A stretch of DNA of 64,000 nt from an uncultured Clostridia bacterium (GCA_944368775.1 CALVXB010000005.1:1-64000); one strand, 5' to 3'; shown: positions 32,705-40,763, numbered from the stretch's first letter. Notes: generated by a model not told the origin, from the letters alone. Numbers and translations: made by a program.

Positions 32705-33231
32705 AACAATATTTTGCACTTTGGAATGAGTCGTTCCCGGTTGCAGCGACGCACGATCATTGGGTGCGGAGGGGAAGGCTTTTGCGCGTATGGCTACTGA
32801 AAGTGGGCGTGCCCATTAATTTAGAAGTGGTCGGAGAGATTCCGCGCGGGCTGAAAAAAGATGCGCAGCTCGATTTAGAATTGCGTTTCCTGTTTCTGAA
32901 AGGCGATTTTTATAAGGACGAGGCAGAGTACTACCGCGAGAAAAACTCGCATATGGCGGCGGAATCGTACATTCCCTGCGGCACGTTCAGCCCTACGAAC
33001 GATCCCGATTTTGTGCAAAGCCCCACGGTACTTATGAGCGGAACGGTTCTTTCTGTGGAACCTGCTGAGTTGGACGGCGATACAATTTTCAAAATCGAGT
33101 TGCGCTTTGAAAGCCATGTTTTCTGCGTGCTCGCGTTGGACGGATTCGGAGAACTCGGCATCCATGAAGGCAACATTTTGAGCGGATTTTTCCATGTGTT
33201 GGGGAAGGTGAAAAGGAGAGAGAATAAATGA
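32683..33231 (+). CDS. Hypothetical protein, intact version of the 13193 remnant
   Basis: A 182-residue protein. The C-terminal third (VLMSGTVLSVEPAE, then FKIELRFESHVFCVLALDG and IHEGNILSGFFHVLG) is beta-rich and looks like a small OB- or barrel-type domain. The first part is mixed. Function unknown. The stop overlaps the ATG at 33228 (ATGA), showing translational coupling. The surviving 45 C-terminal codons at 13193-13336 retain this junction. Confidence 0.7.
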   Translation: MDRNTEIEQYFALWNESFPVAATHDHWVRRGRLLRVWLLKVGVPINLEVVGEIPRGLKKDAQLDLELRFLFLKGDFYKDEAEYYREKNSHMAAESYIPCGTFSPTNDPDFVQSPTVLMSGTVLSVEPAELDGDTIFKIELRFESHVFCVLALDGFGELGIHEGNILSGFFHVLGKVKRRENK

Positions 33232-34298
33232 TAGACACGGCTTCGTTCCTCAATTCAAAGGATATTGCAGATTATTGGCGCAGTATTGGATTTATCTGTA
33301 TGCCGTTACAAAGCGCCTATATAGTATGGCAAAATCATACGAAAACGCTTCAAGAAAAGCATGCGGCGTGGCGTGAGATTGTTGAAACTATGCCGGACTG
33401 CATTGTGGCGGAAGGACATCGCAAAACGAACATGGGCATTTCCGACGCTCTTGCGGAAAGTCTGCATGCATTTTTGCAAGCGTTCATGCAGCTGCAAAAT
33501 CAACTGATCGAACGGTTTTACCGAAATGGAGATCACGCCGTTTACCGTTACCGCGTTTTATATGACGGAGATAAGGATTGGAGCGAAGATCGTTGGCTGT
33601 ACGATACGGCAGAAGAGTGCTTTGAAGATGTCTATGCAGACGAAGATCTGATCCCGTCTATCGTTTGCATACAACTTACAAAGCAATGGATTGGAGAGAA
33701 CAGAGCGCTTACTCTTTCGGTCAAGGCGGATAAAACCGTCATTGACATTGAAGCTCAGGAACTGGACGAAGAGGAACACAATCTTTTGCAGGCGTTCGAT
33801 TGGATGTGGTTTGATTTCCCCACGTCTTTCAAAAAAGGGGATATCGTTGTTTCCAAATATTCGCCGTGGGGGTGGAATCTGTATGCCGACGAGCCGTTTG
33901 TATTGATGCTTTTGTGCAGTTGGGGCAGCAAAGAATACAAAGTAAACGGCATTCCTGAAAAAATGGGGTGTTATAAAACGGCGGACGGATTCCGAGAATA
34001 TCACCGGAAAAACGCCGACGGAACGGATATGACGGCGCACGGGTATTTTCAATGGGACGACGGCAGCGTATATTGGGAGTGCATGCACCATTATCTCGAC
34101 CTTGAATATTACCGCGAAGAGCCGCAGGGTATCCGCCGCATCTTAAAGGCATTTTCTTCTTTTGAAAAAAAGGAGATAGGCAGCGATTTGTTTGCATTGG
34201 CTTATCATGTGATTTTAGAAGAGGAGAAAAGCAAAAGGGAACGGGAGTCGCTTTCTTGTTTTATGGACGATGGGTTGCGTCTTGCGGGGCTGAAATGA
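33228..34298 (+). CDS. Hypothetical protein of the FLNSKDIADYW family, element copy
   Basis: A 356-residue protein homologous over its full length to the one at 13333-14409. Conserved blocks are SFLNSKDIADYWRSIGF, KHAAWREIVE, KQWIGENRALTLSVKADKT, WMWFDFPTSFKKGDIVVS and CMHHYLDLEYYREEPQG. No membrane segment or known catalytic motif. It is the largest unknown of the operon and the only operon member conserved intact in both islands, so it may be the functional centre. Start and stop overlap both neighbours by 4 bases. Confidence 0.8.
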   Translation: MIDTASFLNSKDIADYWRSIGFICMPLQSAYIVWQNHTKTLQEKHAAWREIVETMPDCIVAEGHRKTNMGISDALAESLHAFLQAFMQLQNQLIERFYRNGDHAVYRYRVLYDGDKDWSEDRWLYDTAEECFEDVYADEDLIPSIVCIQLTKQWIGENRALTLSVKADKTVIDIEAQELDEEEHNLLQAFDWMWFDFPTSFKKGDIVVSKYSPWGWNLYADEPFVLMLLCSWGSKEYKVNGIPEKMGCYKTADGFREYHRKNADGTDMTAHGYFQWDDGSVYWECMHHYLDLEYYREEPQGIRRILKAFSSFEKKEIGSDLFALAYHVILEEEKSKRERESLSCFMDDGLRLAGLK

Positions 34299-34588
34299 AA
34301 ATTTGGTTGGACGATTTGCGTCCCGCGCCGTCAGAGTTTGTCTGGTGCCGCAGCGTAAACGAGGCGAAAAAAGTAATTGAGGAAAATGAAAAAACGCAGC
34401 CGATTGAACTTATCGATTGTAATCATGACCTCGGCGATTTTTTGGTCGACGGCGGAGACGGAATCAAACTTTTGGATTGGTTGTTGGAGAGAAATACGTT
34501 ATATCCCGTTGCGCTGCATACGATGAATCCCGTCGGGAGGGAAAATATGCGACGTATGCTGCAAAGATATTGGAAAGAGAGAGGTTAG
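34295..34588 (+). CDS. cREC-like receiver domain protein
   Basis: A 97-residue protein with the pattern of the cREC family (receiver-like domain predicted to process cyclic phosphates in RNA-repair or conflict systems): MKIWLDDLRPAP, CNHDLGDFLVDGGDGIKLLDW and HTMNPVGRENMRRML. The acidic residues of the receiver pocket are present. It overlaps the previous gene by 4 bases. A 12-codon stump of the same gene is found at 14406. The family name is from memory of comparative-genomics work and should be checked. Confidence 0.7.
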   Translation: MKIWLDDLRPAPSEFVWCRSVNEAKKVIEENEKTQPIELIDCNHDLGDFLVDGGDGIKLLDWLLERNTLYPVALHTMNPVGRENMRRMLQRYWKERG

Positions 34589-34590
34589 CA

Positions 34591-35538
34591 ATGATCAGTT
34601 TATATGACAGATTGAAGAAGGGTAAGGTAGTTGTCGTAGACATTGAAACGTCGGGCTTATTTTGCGGCGAAGAGGGGAAAGAAAACGCATATATTCTGGA
34701 GATCGCGGCGCTTCGGTTAGATCATTTTCATGAGGCGGAACGCTTTCATTCCTATGTCGCCTGTCCCATTCCATTGTCCGAGGAGATTTCCGTTTTAACG
34801 GGTATTACCGATGAAATGCTTGCAGGAGCGCCGCCTGTCGAACAGGTGTTAAAAGAGTTCGCCGTGTTTTCAGATGGCGCTATCCTTATCGGGCATAATC
34901 TTCCCTTCGATTGTAAGTTTTTGGACTATTACGGTGCGAAGTACGGCATCGCCTTTTCGCAGGATCGGGTGGATATGCTGCCGTTGGCGAAAAGAATCCT
35001 TGGGAAAAGAGTGGAAAATTATGAGTTGCAGACGATCGCAGACGAAATCTATTCAGGCTATGAAGATAAATATAAAAAGCTTGAAACGTGTATGCAATGC
35101 GCCGAAGTAATTGCTGAAAGCGTGCAGTTGCTGTCCAGATTGCAGAAAGACCGGTTCAACTCTCTGCCGTATTATCGTATTATCGTGCAGCGGCGCAGGA
35201 TCCGGCGTGAGATTTGGTACGTGGAGCATATCATTGGCGAAAAACTTATGCGGTGTGCGCTGTTCGGCAAAGAACATCCGCTCTTTCCGCTTTGGGTATA
35301 TAAGTGTGCCGAAAAACTTGAATATGTCAGTCGTTTTGTAGATAAAAAGGATGAAAAATTGCCGCAGCGTGAATACGAACGTATTTTTACGGGGCCGAAT
35401 GAAGCCGTTTGGGAAACGAGAGATCGGTTGGAGGGCGGAGGGCTTCGCAACGATGGCGATTACGAAGTTACGGACGAACTTTGCGAGAAAGTATTCGCCA
35501 TCTACGATGCGGTGCGCGTTTCCTGTATGCCTATCTGA
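34591..35538 (+). CDS. DnaQ-like 3'-5' exonuclease with weak third motif and C-terminal frameshift
   Basis: A 315-residue product as read. Exo I is VVVDIETSG (Asp17, Glu19) and Exo II GHNLPFDCKFL (Asp107); these match DEDDh proofreading exonucleases such as DnaQ and the PolC exo domain, together with LTGITDEMLAGAP. The Exo III region reads YKKLETCMQCAEV and lacks the expected His and Asp, so activity is doubtful. After DYEVTDELCEKVFAIYDAVR the frame stops at 35538. Adding one T in the TTT at 35519-35521 continues the protein to 35675 with FLYAYLMSRTEIYHPNEYAS. Confidence 0.75.
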   Translation: MISLYDRLKKGKVVVVDIETSGLFCGEEGKENAYILEIAALRLDHFHEAERFHSYVACPIPLSEEISVLTGITDEMLAGAPPVEQVLKEFAVFSDGAILIGHNLPFDCKFLDYYGAKYGIAFSQDRVDMLPLAKRILGKRVENYELQTIADEIYSGYEDKYKKLETCMQCAEVIAESVQLLSRLQKDRFNSLPYYRIIVQRRRIRREIWYVEHIIGEKLMRCALFGKEHPLFPLWVYKCAEKLEYVSRFVDKKDEKLPQREYERIFTGPNEAVWETRDRLEGGGLRNDGDYEVTDELCEKVFAIYDAVRVSCMPI

Positions 35539-35675
35539 TGAGCCGCACGGAGATCTATCATCCAAATGAATACGCTTCCATTATCGTACAGGCGGTGGAA
35601 ACGGAAGGGAAAAATAGGGAAATCAAAATTGATTATGACAACTTATACACGAAGTATGCGATTTACGGTAATTAG
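35519..35675 (+). pseudogene. Frameshifted 3' end of the DnaQ-like gene
   Basis: Open in the +2 frame relative to the exonuclease, encoding FLYAYLMSRTEIYHPNEYAS then IIVQAVETEGK and ending at 35675, 21 bases before the next gene. This fits the operon spacing better than the stop at 35538. One base lost in a T-run explains it; an assembly error is possible. Confidence 0.55.
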
Positions 35676-35696
35676 AAAATTTGGACAGGGAGAAAA

Positions 35697-36524
35697 ATGG
35701 CTATTATCCAGAAGACAATTGAAGATATTAAAAGGTATATCGGCAGTAATGAGCAGACAGATGATGCGAGAAAGGAAGAAGCGCTACGAGCATTGTCGCT
35801 CTTTATGTGTCCGCAGGTCATGGAAAATTCAGCATTGCATGCCGTTGTAGGGTTTGACGATACCCTTACGCCGCAATTTTGGGATATGACAGAAGGGAAT
35901 TTGCTGGCGACGTGCAAGACGGGCGTCGCCATGAATTATATGGGCTGTACGACTGTTTTGATCAGTATGCTTTTGCGTTTTGCGAAGGAAGAGTTTCAAT
36001 ATTACCTTTTTACTGACGAATTTGTCCCGAATTATCTGCGGGAAAACGAGTCTTGTGCAGGTAATGATAGTGCATTGTTTGATAAGCGGGAAGTTTATTA
36101 CAGTACTCTTGAAAAGATCTTTAATGAATTAAATTACCGCAAGACGCTTTCCGAAGCCGAATTAGAGAAACAGCCTTTTTTATTGGTCGTATTCGGAAAC
36201 GCATACCGTTTCTTCGATGATAACGAGGAAATTTATCATGAGTTGTTTTCCCTTTTGTTTCGGCAAAGAAAAAGATTGCGTGTTGCCTGTATGGTGATGA
36301 CGACGCGCTTTGAACGGGAGTTTTTATATCATCAATATAAGGATACCTTTTCCTGTTTCGTGGTAGGATCGACGTATCCAGAAACGGCGGAAGAACTGTT
36401 GCAAAATGATATTCCCGATTGGCTTATCGACGGGCGCAGAACGGATAAGTTCCTTTTTCAGAACAATGGCAATAGGGTGCAGATACAAACATATCACCTA
36501 CCGCTCGGGATAGGCTTGCGGTAA
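35697..36524 (+). CDS. FtsK/SpoIIIE motor-like protein with lost Walker motifs
   Basis: A 275-residue protein resembling the FtsK motor domain in order and spacing. VVGFDDTLTPQFWDMTEGNL is followed by LATCKTGVAMNY (about 70-81), where FtsK has LVAGATGSGKSV. QPFLLVVFGNAYRFF (159-173) stands for the Walker B PYIVVVVDELADLM. LRVACMVMTTRFER corresponds to IHLIxATQRPS, and CFVVGSTYPETAEELL to IAFxVSSxTDSRTIL. The P-loop Gly/Lys/Ser and Walker B Asp-Glu are absent, so it should not pump DNA. It may bind FtsK or DNA, or serve as a decoy (inference). Confidence 0.65.
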   Translation: MAIIQKTIEDIKRYIGSNEQTDDARKEEALRALSLFMCPQVMENSALHAVVGFDDTLTPQFWDMTEGNLLATCKTGVAMNYMGCTTVLISMLLRFAKEEFQYYLFTDEFVPNYLRENESCAGNDSALFDKREVYYSTLEKIFNELNYRKTLSEAELEKQPFLLVVFGNAYRFFDDNEEIYHELFSLLFRQRKRLRVACMVMTTRFEREFLYHQYKDTFSCFVVGSTYPETAEELLQNDIPDWLIDGRRTDKFLFQNNGNRVQIQTYHLPLGIGLR

Positions 36525-36531
36525 ATGTCGC

Positions 36532-37032
36532 ATGGATGAGATCTCAAGAACCTGCTGCTTTACTGGTCCTCGTCCGAAAAATTATCCGTGGGAAAACGAC
36601 AAGGAGTGCGAGGCAAAGATAGCGAAAAAATTGAACATTGCCGTGCAGGAAGCGATTAAAAGGGGATATCGGCATTTTATCAGCGGGATGGCGGCGGGTA
36701 TCGATCTGCTCGCCGCAAAAATCGTTTTACAGTTGCGCGAAGATATGTCGGAAATGGGGATCGTGCTGGAGGCGGCGATTCCATTCCCATCGCAGTTTAA
36801 ACGCTGGAAAGAGGAAACGAAACGTGAATATGAGCGCATACTTTTACAGTGCGATAAGGTACATTGCGTTTACGATGTGTTTTCTTTAGAAGCATATAAA
36901 AAGAGAGATAAGTATATGGTCGATAAATCTTCTCATTTAATTGCGGTTGAAGGAAAGCCGAACGGTGGAACAGCGCGAACAATTGCGTATGCGCGAGAAC
37001 TGGGCAGAACGATTGAACTTATTTGCTTGTAG
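36532..37032 (+). CDS. SLOG-superfamily YpsA/DUF1273-like protein
   Basis: A 166-residue protein. TCCFTGPRPKNYPW at the N-terminus, HFISGMAAGIDLLAAKIVLQL in the middle and VEGKPNGGTARTIAYARELG near the end match the Rossmann-like SLOG fold of YpsA/DUF1273. SLOG proteins bind nucleotides or nucleotide-derived signals and are frequent in conflict systems. Motifs are intact here, unlike the stump at 14498. Last gene of the eight-gene operon; the ATG at 36532 has a weak ribosome site 7 bases after the previous stop. Confidence 0.82.
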   Translation: MDEISRTCCFTGPRPKNYPWENDKECEAKIAKKLNIAVQEAIKRGYRHFISGMAAGIDLLAAKIVLQLREDMSEMGIVLEAAIPFPSQFKRWKEETKREYERILLQCDKVHCVYDVFSLEAYKKRDKYMVDKSSHLIAVEGKPNGGTARTIAYARELGRTIELICL

Positions 37033-37072
37033 CTAAATATTAGGTTGTACTATTTTTATAGAAGGGTGGCAG

Positions 37073-37140
37073 TTAGGCGTGAGCTTGTCATAGACGAGTG
37101 CGGCGGCGCTACGCGCCGCCGCAGACAAGCTCACGCCTAA
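37073..37140 (+). repeat. Long perfect hairpin, possible replication origin or operon terminator
   Basis: A 17-bp arm TTAGGCGTGAGCTTGTC pairs exactly with GACAAGCTCACGCCTAA, with an inner stem GCGGCGGCG / CGCCGCCGC. No T-run follows. It lies between the SLOG gene and the replication module. Confidence 0.6.
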
Positions 37141-37196
37141 AACAACCGAAACGCAACCTCTCATGGGCGGCACAAGAAAAAACACGCAGCGACAGA

Positions 37197-37269
37197 AAGG
37201 CCCGCCGCGAAAAGGCATCCGCGCTGACCCGCTTGCGGATCGCCTTTTTCCTCGCGGCGGGCGGGCTTT
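37197..37269 (+). repeat. Second long hairpin next to the replication module
   Basis: AAGGCCCGCCGCG pairs with CGCGGCGGGCGGGCTT, and inner ATCCGC pairs with GCGGAT. Outer CGCAACC / GGTTGCG repeats (near 37153 and 37285) enclose it. With 37073-37140 it forms a 200-bp foldback tract with no convincing gene, which may contain the nick site for the HUH protein. Confidence 0.5.
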
Positions 37270-37381
37270 CGTTGCAGGGTTGCGGCATGTTTTTTGTTTG
37301 TTATTCCGCACCTTCCCCTTCGGTATTGTGGATAACTCCGAAAAATTTTCTTAATTTTTTCTAAAATATGTGAACACATGT

Positions 37382-37410
37382 TTGACTTTTTAGGAAAAAG
37401 GTTGTATAAT
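37382..37410 (+). promoter_or_regulatory. Sigma-A promoter of the replication/recombination module
   Basis: TTGACT (37382-37387), 17 bp, TATAAT (37405-37410). Confidence 0.8.
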
Positions 37411-37417
37411 ACCCGTA

Positions 37418-37661
37418 TGCACCTGAAAAGGGGCCGGTACAACTGAACAAGAGAGCTGATTTATGATTTGATTGAGTAAGTAAGATAAGAATAGAGAAGC
37501 CGTGAAGCGATACCATTGAGATTGTAGCAGGCTGAAAATTGCCGCGCCGTTACCCCGAGCGGAAGAGTCGGGGCGGGGTCGTTATCTTCAAGGGCATAAC
37601 ATAAAAGAAAGAAACTAACTGACAGTGATTTCTCTCTTTTGTGCTATGCCCTTTTTTTCGT
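37418..37661 (+). ncRNA. Structured leader or small RNA upstream of the replication genes
   Basis: About 240 bases between the promoter and the first small gene lack a supported reading frame. They contain the stem CCGAGCGGAAGAGTCGGG and end in a long-range hairpin: AGGGCATAACATAAAAG (37591-37608) pairs with CTTTTGTGCTATGCCCT (37634-37651), followed by TTTTTTT. This looks like an attenuator or a terminated regulatory RNA controlling replication gene expression. Confidence 0.5.
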
Positions 37662-37689
37662 GCAAATTTTATCTTCGGAGGACAGAAAT

Positions 37690-37842
37690 TTGCAGGAAAA
37701 CAAGACAAATGCCGTTCAGGGAACGGCGAACGGCACGGCGGAGATATTCTCTTTGCCAAAGTATAAGCAGACGGCGGTTTGCACGGCGCTGTTAAAGCGG
37801 GAGGTGAAAGATGAACCTTTTCGCGGCAAAGATCTATTATGA
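37690..37842 (+). CDS. Small element protein (50 aa), TTG start
   Basis: A short frame starting with TTG 9 bases after CGGAGGACAG. The product contains EIFSLPKYKQTAVCTALLKR and is basic. It overlaps the replication gene by 32 bases, suggesting coupled translation. I have no family assignment. The TTG is preferred over the upstream ATG because of the ribosome site. Confidence 0.5.
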   Translation: MQENKTNAVQGTANGTAEIFSLPKYKQTAVCTALLKREVKDEPFRGKDLL

Positions 37843-38692
37843 CGGCAGCCACTGGATAGCGATACCGCACACGGAACGCCCTTACAGGCAAAGGAGACGG
37901 CGGAAACAGCCCGAAAAGAGCGAGGAATTGCAGCAGTTCGAGGAACGCTTTGAAAAGGTCAAAGGCGGGCGAAAGAGCCGCAAAGCAAAGCTGTTGCAAG
38001 AGTTTACGTCCATGTTCAAGGACGAGGACGAAGCGGAACAGTTCGTGGAAGAACACTTCAACAGGCTGAGCCGCAACCGCTGGGAGCGGTATAAGCGCAT
38101 GATACGGCGCGGCTACACCAACCGATGGAATTTCTTTTGCACGTATACTTTCGATTCCCAAAAGCATACGGAAGAGACTTTCCGCTCATCGCTTATGAAT
38201 ACGCTCTATCACCTCTCTTCCCGTCGTGAATGGCGGTATATGGGCGCATGGGAACGCGGAGAGTTGGGAGAAAGGTTACACTTTCACGCGCTTACTTACA
38301 TACCGGAAGGACAGATGCCGGGCGAGCTGGAAGAACATGAGGATTACAGCACCAAACGACACAGACGGGAAAAGAGCATACGGAACAGTTTTTTTAACGA
38401 GCGTTTCGGGCGGAGCGATTTTTCGGCGGTCAATAACGCCTATGAGGTCGCGGACAGCATTAAGTATATGCTCAAATACATCAGCAAGAACGATGAAAAA
38501 ATCGTCTATTCGAGAGGATTGAAAACTTATGTCGTTTCGGATGTTCTGGACGAGGATATACTCTGCAAAACGGGAGACGAGGAACACGGTTTCAAGTATA
38601 TCCTTGCAGATAACTTCACCTGTATATCGGACGGCGAAATCATGGGTACGGTCAGCCCGGAAGTGATCGAGAAAATGCCGAAGGCAAACTAA
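37811..38692 (+). CDS. HUH-endonuclease replication (rolling-circle Rep-like) protein
   Basis: A 293-residue protein. Motif 1 is NFFCTYTFD, the HUH motif LHFHALTY carries His157 and His159, and the tyrosine motif YMLKY has Tyr219 and Tyr223. This is the layout of rolling-circle initiators. It would nick an origin, possibly in the hairpins at 37.1-37.3 kb, so that the excised circular element can replicate. AAAGCGGGAGGTG precedes the ATG. The first 80 residues are Arg/Lys/Glu-rich. Confidence 0.78.
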   Translation: MNLFAAKIYYDGSHWIAIPHTERPYRQRRRRKQPEKSEELQQFEERFEKVKGGRKSRKAKLLQEFTSMFKDEDEAEQFVEEHFNRLSRNRWERYKRMIRRGYTNRWNFFCTYTFDSQKHTEETFRSSLMNTLYHLSSRREWRYMGAWERGELGERLHFHALTYIPEGQMPGELEEHEDYSTKRHRREKSIRNSFFNERFGRSDFSAVNNAYEVADSIKYMLKYISKNDEKIVYSRGLKTYVVSDVLDEDILCKTGDEEHGFKYILADNFTCISDGEIMGTVSPEVIEKMPKAN

Positions 38693-38872
38693 TCTTTTGT
38701 CTTTCGGACGGAGAGTGTAAACGGAAACGCCCTTCCCGTCAAGGGTAAAGTGCATTGCCTTCGGCAACCCTTGACGGAAAGTAATTAACAGAACGGATAA
38801 GGGAAAGATTTTGCGTTTCCGTTTGTTTTTTCTCCGTCGAAAGACAGAAAAAATCGAAAGGAGGAAAACAGA

Positions 38873-39061
38873 ATGAAAAATATATACAGCAGCGTTGAAG
38901 AATACGAAAAGAATTGCTATCTCTTTGCCCCGTCTATCAGCAGGCGGGAAAAGGTTGGCAAGCAGACTTATTACGTCCGCAGGTATTTCCGCGGAGGTAA
39001 AGACTTCGAGAGGACAATGGAACAGCTTGCGGTAAATCAAGCGAATAAGATTGCGAGGTGA
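38873..39061 (+). CDS. TnpW-like small transposon protein
   Basis: A 62-residue basic protein (KQTYYVRRYFRGGKDFERTM then EQLAVNQANKI). Position directly before the large serine recombinase, with a 3-base gap, and the size fit the TnpW-like proteins of Clostridia transposons, thought to accompany TnpX-type recombinases. AAAGGAGG is its ribosome site. The 180 bases upstream contain an inverted pair around 38733-38782 (AACCCTTGACGG / CCGTCAAGGGT). Confidence 0.6.
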   Translation: MKNIYSSVEEYEKNCYLFAPSISRREKVGKQTYYVRRYFRGGKDFERTMEQLAVNQANKIAR

Positions 39062-39064
39062 CGT

Positions 39065-40699
39065 ATGAAGCAGAAAACTTACATAGCAGGTCTCTATTAC
39101 AGGCTTTCCCAAGAGGACGAGCGTCAGGGCGAATCGGTATCCATAGACAACCAACGGGCTATTTTACGCAAGTATGCCGAGGAGCATGGCTTCGAGATCC
39201 ACGGCGAATATATCGACGACGGCGTATCGGGTACGACGTTCGACAGACCGGAAGTCCAAAGATTGTTGGACGATGCAAAAACGGGCATCATCAATACCAT
39301 AATCGTAAAAGACCTTTCGAGGTTCGGTAGAAACTATATCGAGGTCGGACAGTATGTGGACTATGTGTTTCCCGCTTTCGGTATTCGGTTCATCGCCATA
39401 CAAGATAACGTAGATACGGAAAACCGTGACAGCGGCGCGATGGAAATGATGCCCATTATGAACGTGTTTAATGAGTGGCATGCTGCAAATACCAGCAAGA
39501 AGATACGCGCGGTATTAAAGAGCAATGCAAAGGACGGAAAGTACCATGCGAGGAAAGCACCATACGGTTATGTGAAAAGCGATACCGAAAAGAAAACGCC
39601 CGTTATTGACGAGGAGGCCGCCGCAGTCGTAAAGCGGATATTTGAAATGCGTGCGAGCGGATTGAGCCCGCATAAGATAGCGGATATCCTGAACGAGGAA
39701 AACATCCCCAATCCAAGCAAGTACAGCATGGATAAGTACGGAGTTGTCGGGAAACGCAATCATTTCGGCTTATGGTCTTTCTGCGCCGTGAACAGTATCC
39801 TGAACAATCCCACTTATCTGGGGCATATGGCGCAGCAGCGCTGGAGTTCGATTTCGTATAAGAACCATAAGCGGTATAAGAAAGACGAAAGCGAATGGGT
39901 TGTAGTCCACAATACGCACGAACCTATCATAACGCAGGAGCTTTGGGATAAGGTGCGCGAAGTGGAAAAATCCGTAGCGCAGGGCAGGAAAACCAAAAGA
40001 GGATATACGCATCCGCTGTCGGGGTTTCTATATTGCGCCGATTGCGGCGGGAAAATGAAGATGAATTCCATCAACCGAAACGGAAAGATAGATTTCAATT
40101 TCAACTGCGGCAATCATGTACGGCTCGGAAAATCATATTGCTTTTCACATTTTATACAGGCGAAAGATATTGAGGCGATAGTTCTTAACGATATACGCGA
40201 AATGGCACAAAGAATTGTCCTTGACGAAAAGGCTATCCGCGAAGATTTTATCCGGCATAATGCCGAGCTTGCGGATAAGGCGATTAAATCCGCCAAGAAG
40301 GAATTGCAGGCAAAGCGGAAACGCACGGAAGAATTATCCCGCCTTATGCAACTTGCCTATGAGGACAGGCTGAAAGGTAAAATGCCCGAAGATATCTGTA
40401 TAGGCTTCATACGGAAATACTCCGAAGAGCAGAAGAGGCTTGGAACCGAAATTGAGGAATTGGAAGCAAAGCTTACAGAAACGGCTAACATGATACAGAG
40501 TGCCGATGAGTTTATACGGAACGTAAAGAAGTATCTTGAAGCGCCGGAACTTACCCGCGAAATGTGTTATGAGCTTTTAGACCGTGTAGTCGTAGGCGGG
40601 CATCCGAAACATACGGGCAAAGAGCGTGTGATAGATATTGTCTATAAAGTCGATATCGCTTCCGTACTGCGCTATAAGCTCAATAATCCCAATAAATAA
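39065..40699 (+). CDS. Large serine recombinase (TnpX-type integrase)
   Basis: A 544-residue site-specific recombinase. The resolvase domain has the catalytic Ser15 in YYRLSQED, SIDNQRAILRKYAEEHG, DDGVSGTTFDRPE and KDLSRFGRNY. A recombinase domain follows (about 160-280), then a zinc ribbon (CADCGGKM, later NFNCGNH) and a coiled coil (410-480). It should integrate and excise the element by recombination at the AC cores at 16529 and 40789. Its gene ends 90 bp from the right edge. Confidence 0.92.
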   Translation: MKQKTYIAGLYYRLSQEDERQGESVSIDNQRAILRKYAEEHGFEIHGEYIDDGVSGTTFDRPEVQRLLDDAKTGIINTIIVKDLSRFGRNYIEVGQYVDYVFPAFGIRFIAIQDNVDTENRDSGAMEMMPIMNVFNEWHAANTSKKIRAVLKSNAKDGKYHARKAPYGYVKSDTEKKTPVIDEEAAAVVKRIFEMRASGLSPHKIADILNEENIPNPSKYSMDKYGVVGKRNHFGLWSFCAVNSILNNPTYLGHMAQQRWSSISYKNHKRYKKDESEWVVVHNTHEPIITQELWDKVREVEKSVAQGRKTKRGYTHPLSGFLYCADCGGKMKMNSINRNGKIDFNFNCGNHVRLGKSYCFSHFIQAKDIEAIVLNDIREMAQRIVLDEKAIREDFIRHNAELADKAIKSAKKELQAKRKRTEELSRLMQLAYEDRLKGKMPEDICIGFIRKYSEEQKRLGTEIEELEAKLTETANMIQSADEFIRNVKKYLEAPELTREMCYELLDRVVVGGHPKHTGKERVIDIVYKVDIASVLRYKLNNPNK

Positions 40700-40703
40700 C
40701 GAT

Positions 40704-40735
40704 AAAGCGTATGGGTACAACAACTCATACGCTTT
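40704..40735 (+). terminator. Hairpin after the recombinase gene
   Basis: The stem AAAGCGTATG / CATACGCTTT with a 12-base loop has no strong T-run, so it is an uncertain terminator. Confidence 0.5.
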
Positions 40736-40763
40736 ACTCATACCAGTTCCCGCCCCTTTGCCG

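Noticed and set aside
37163..37354. Short open frames in the hairpin tract before the replication genes
   Set aside because: They run through the long inverted repeats, lack ribosome sites and have compositions set by the repeats.
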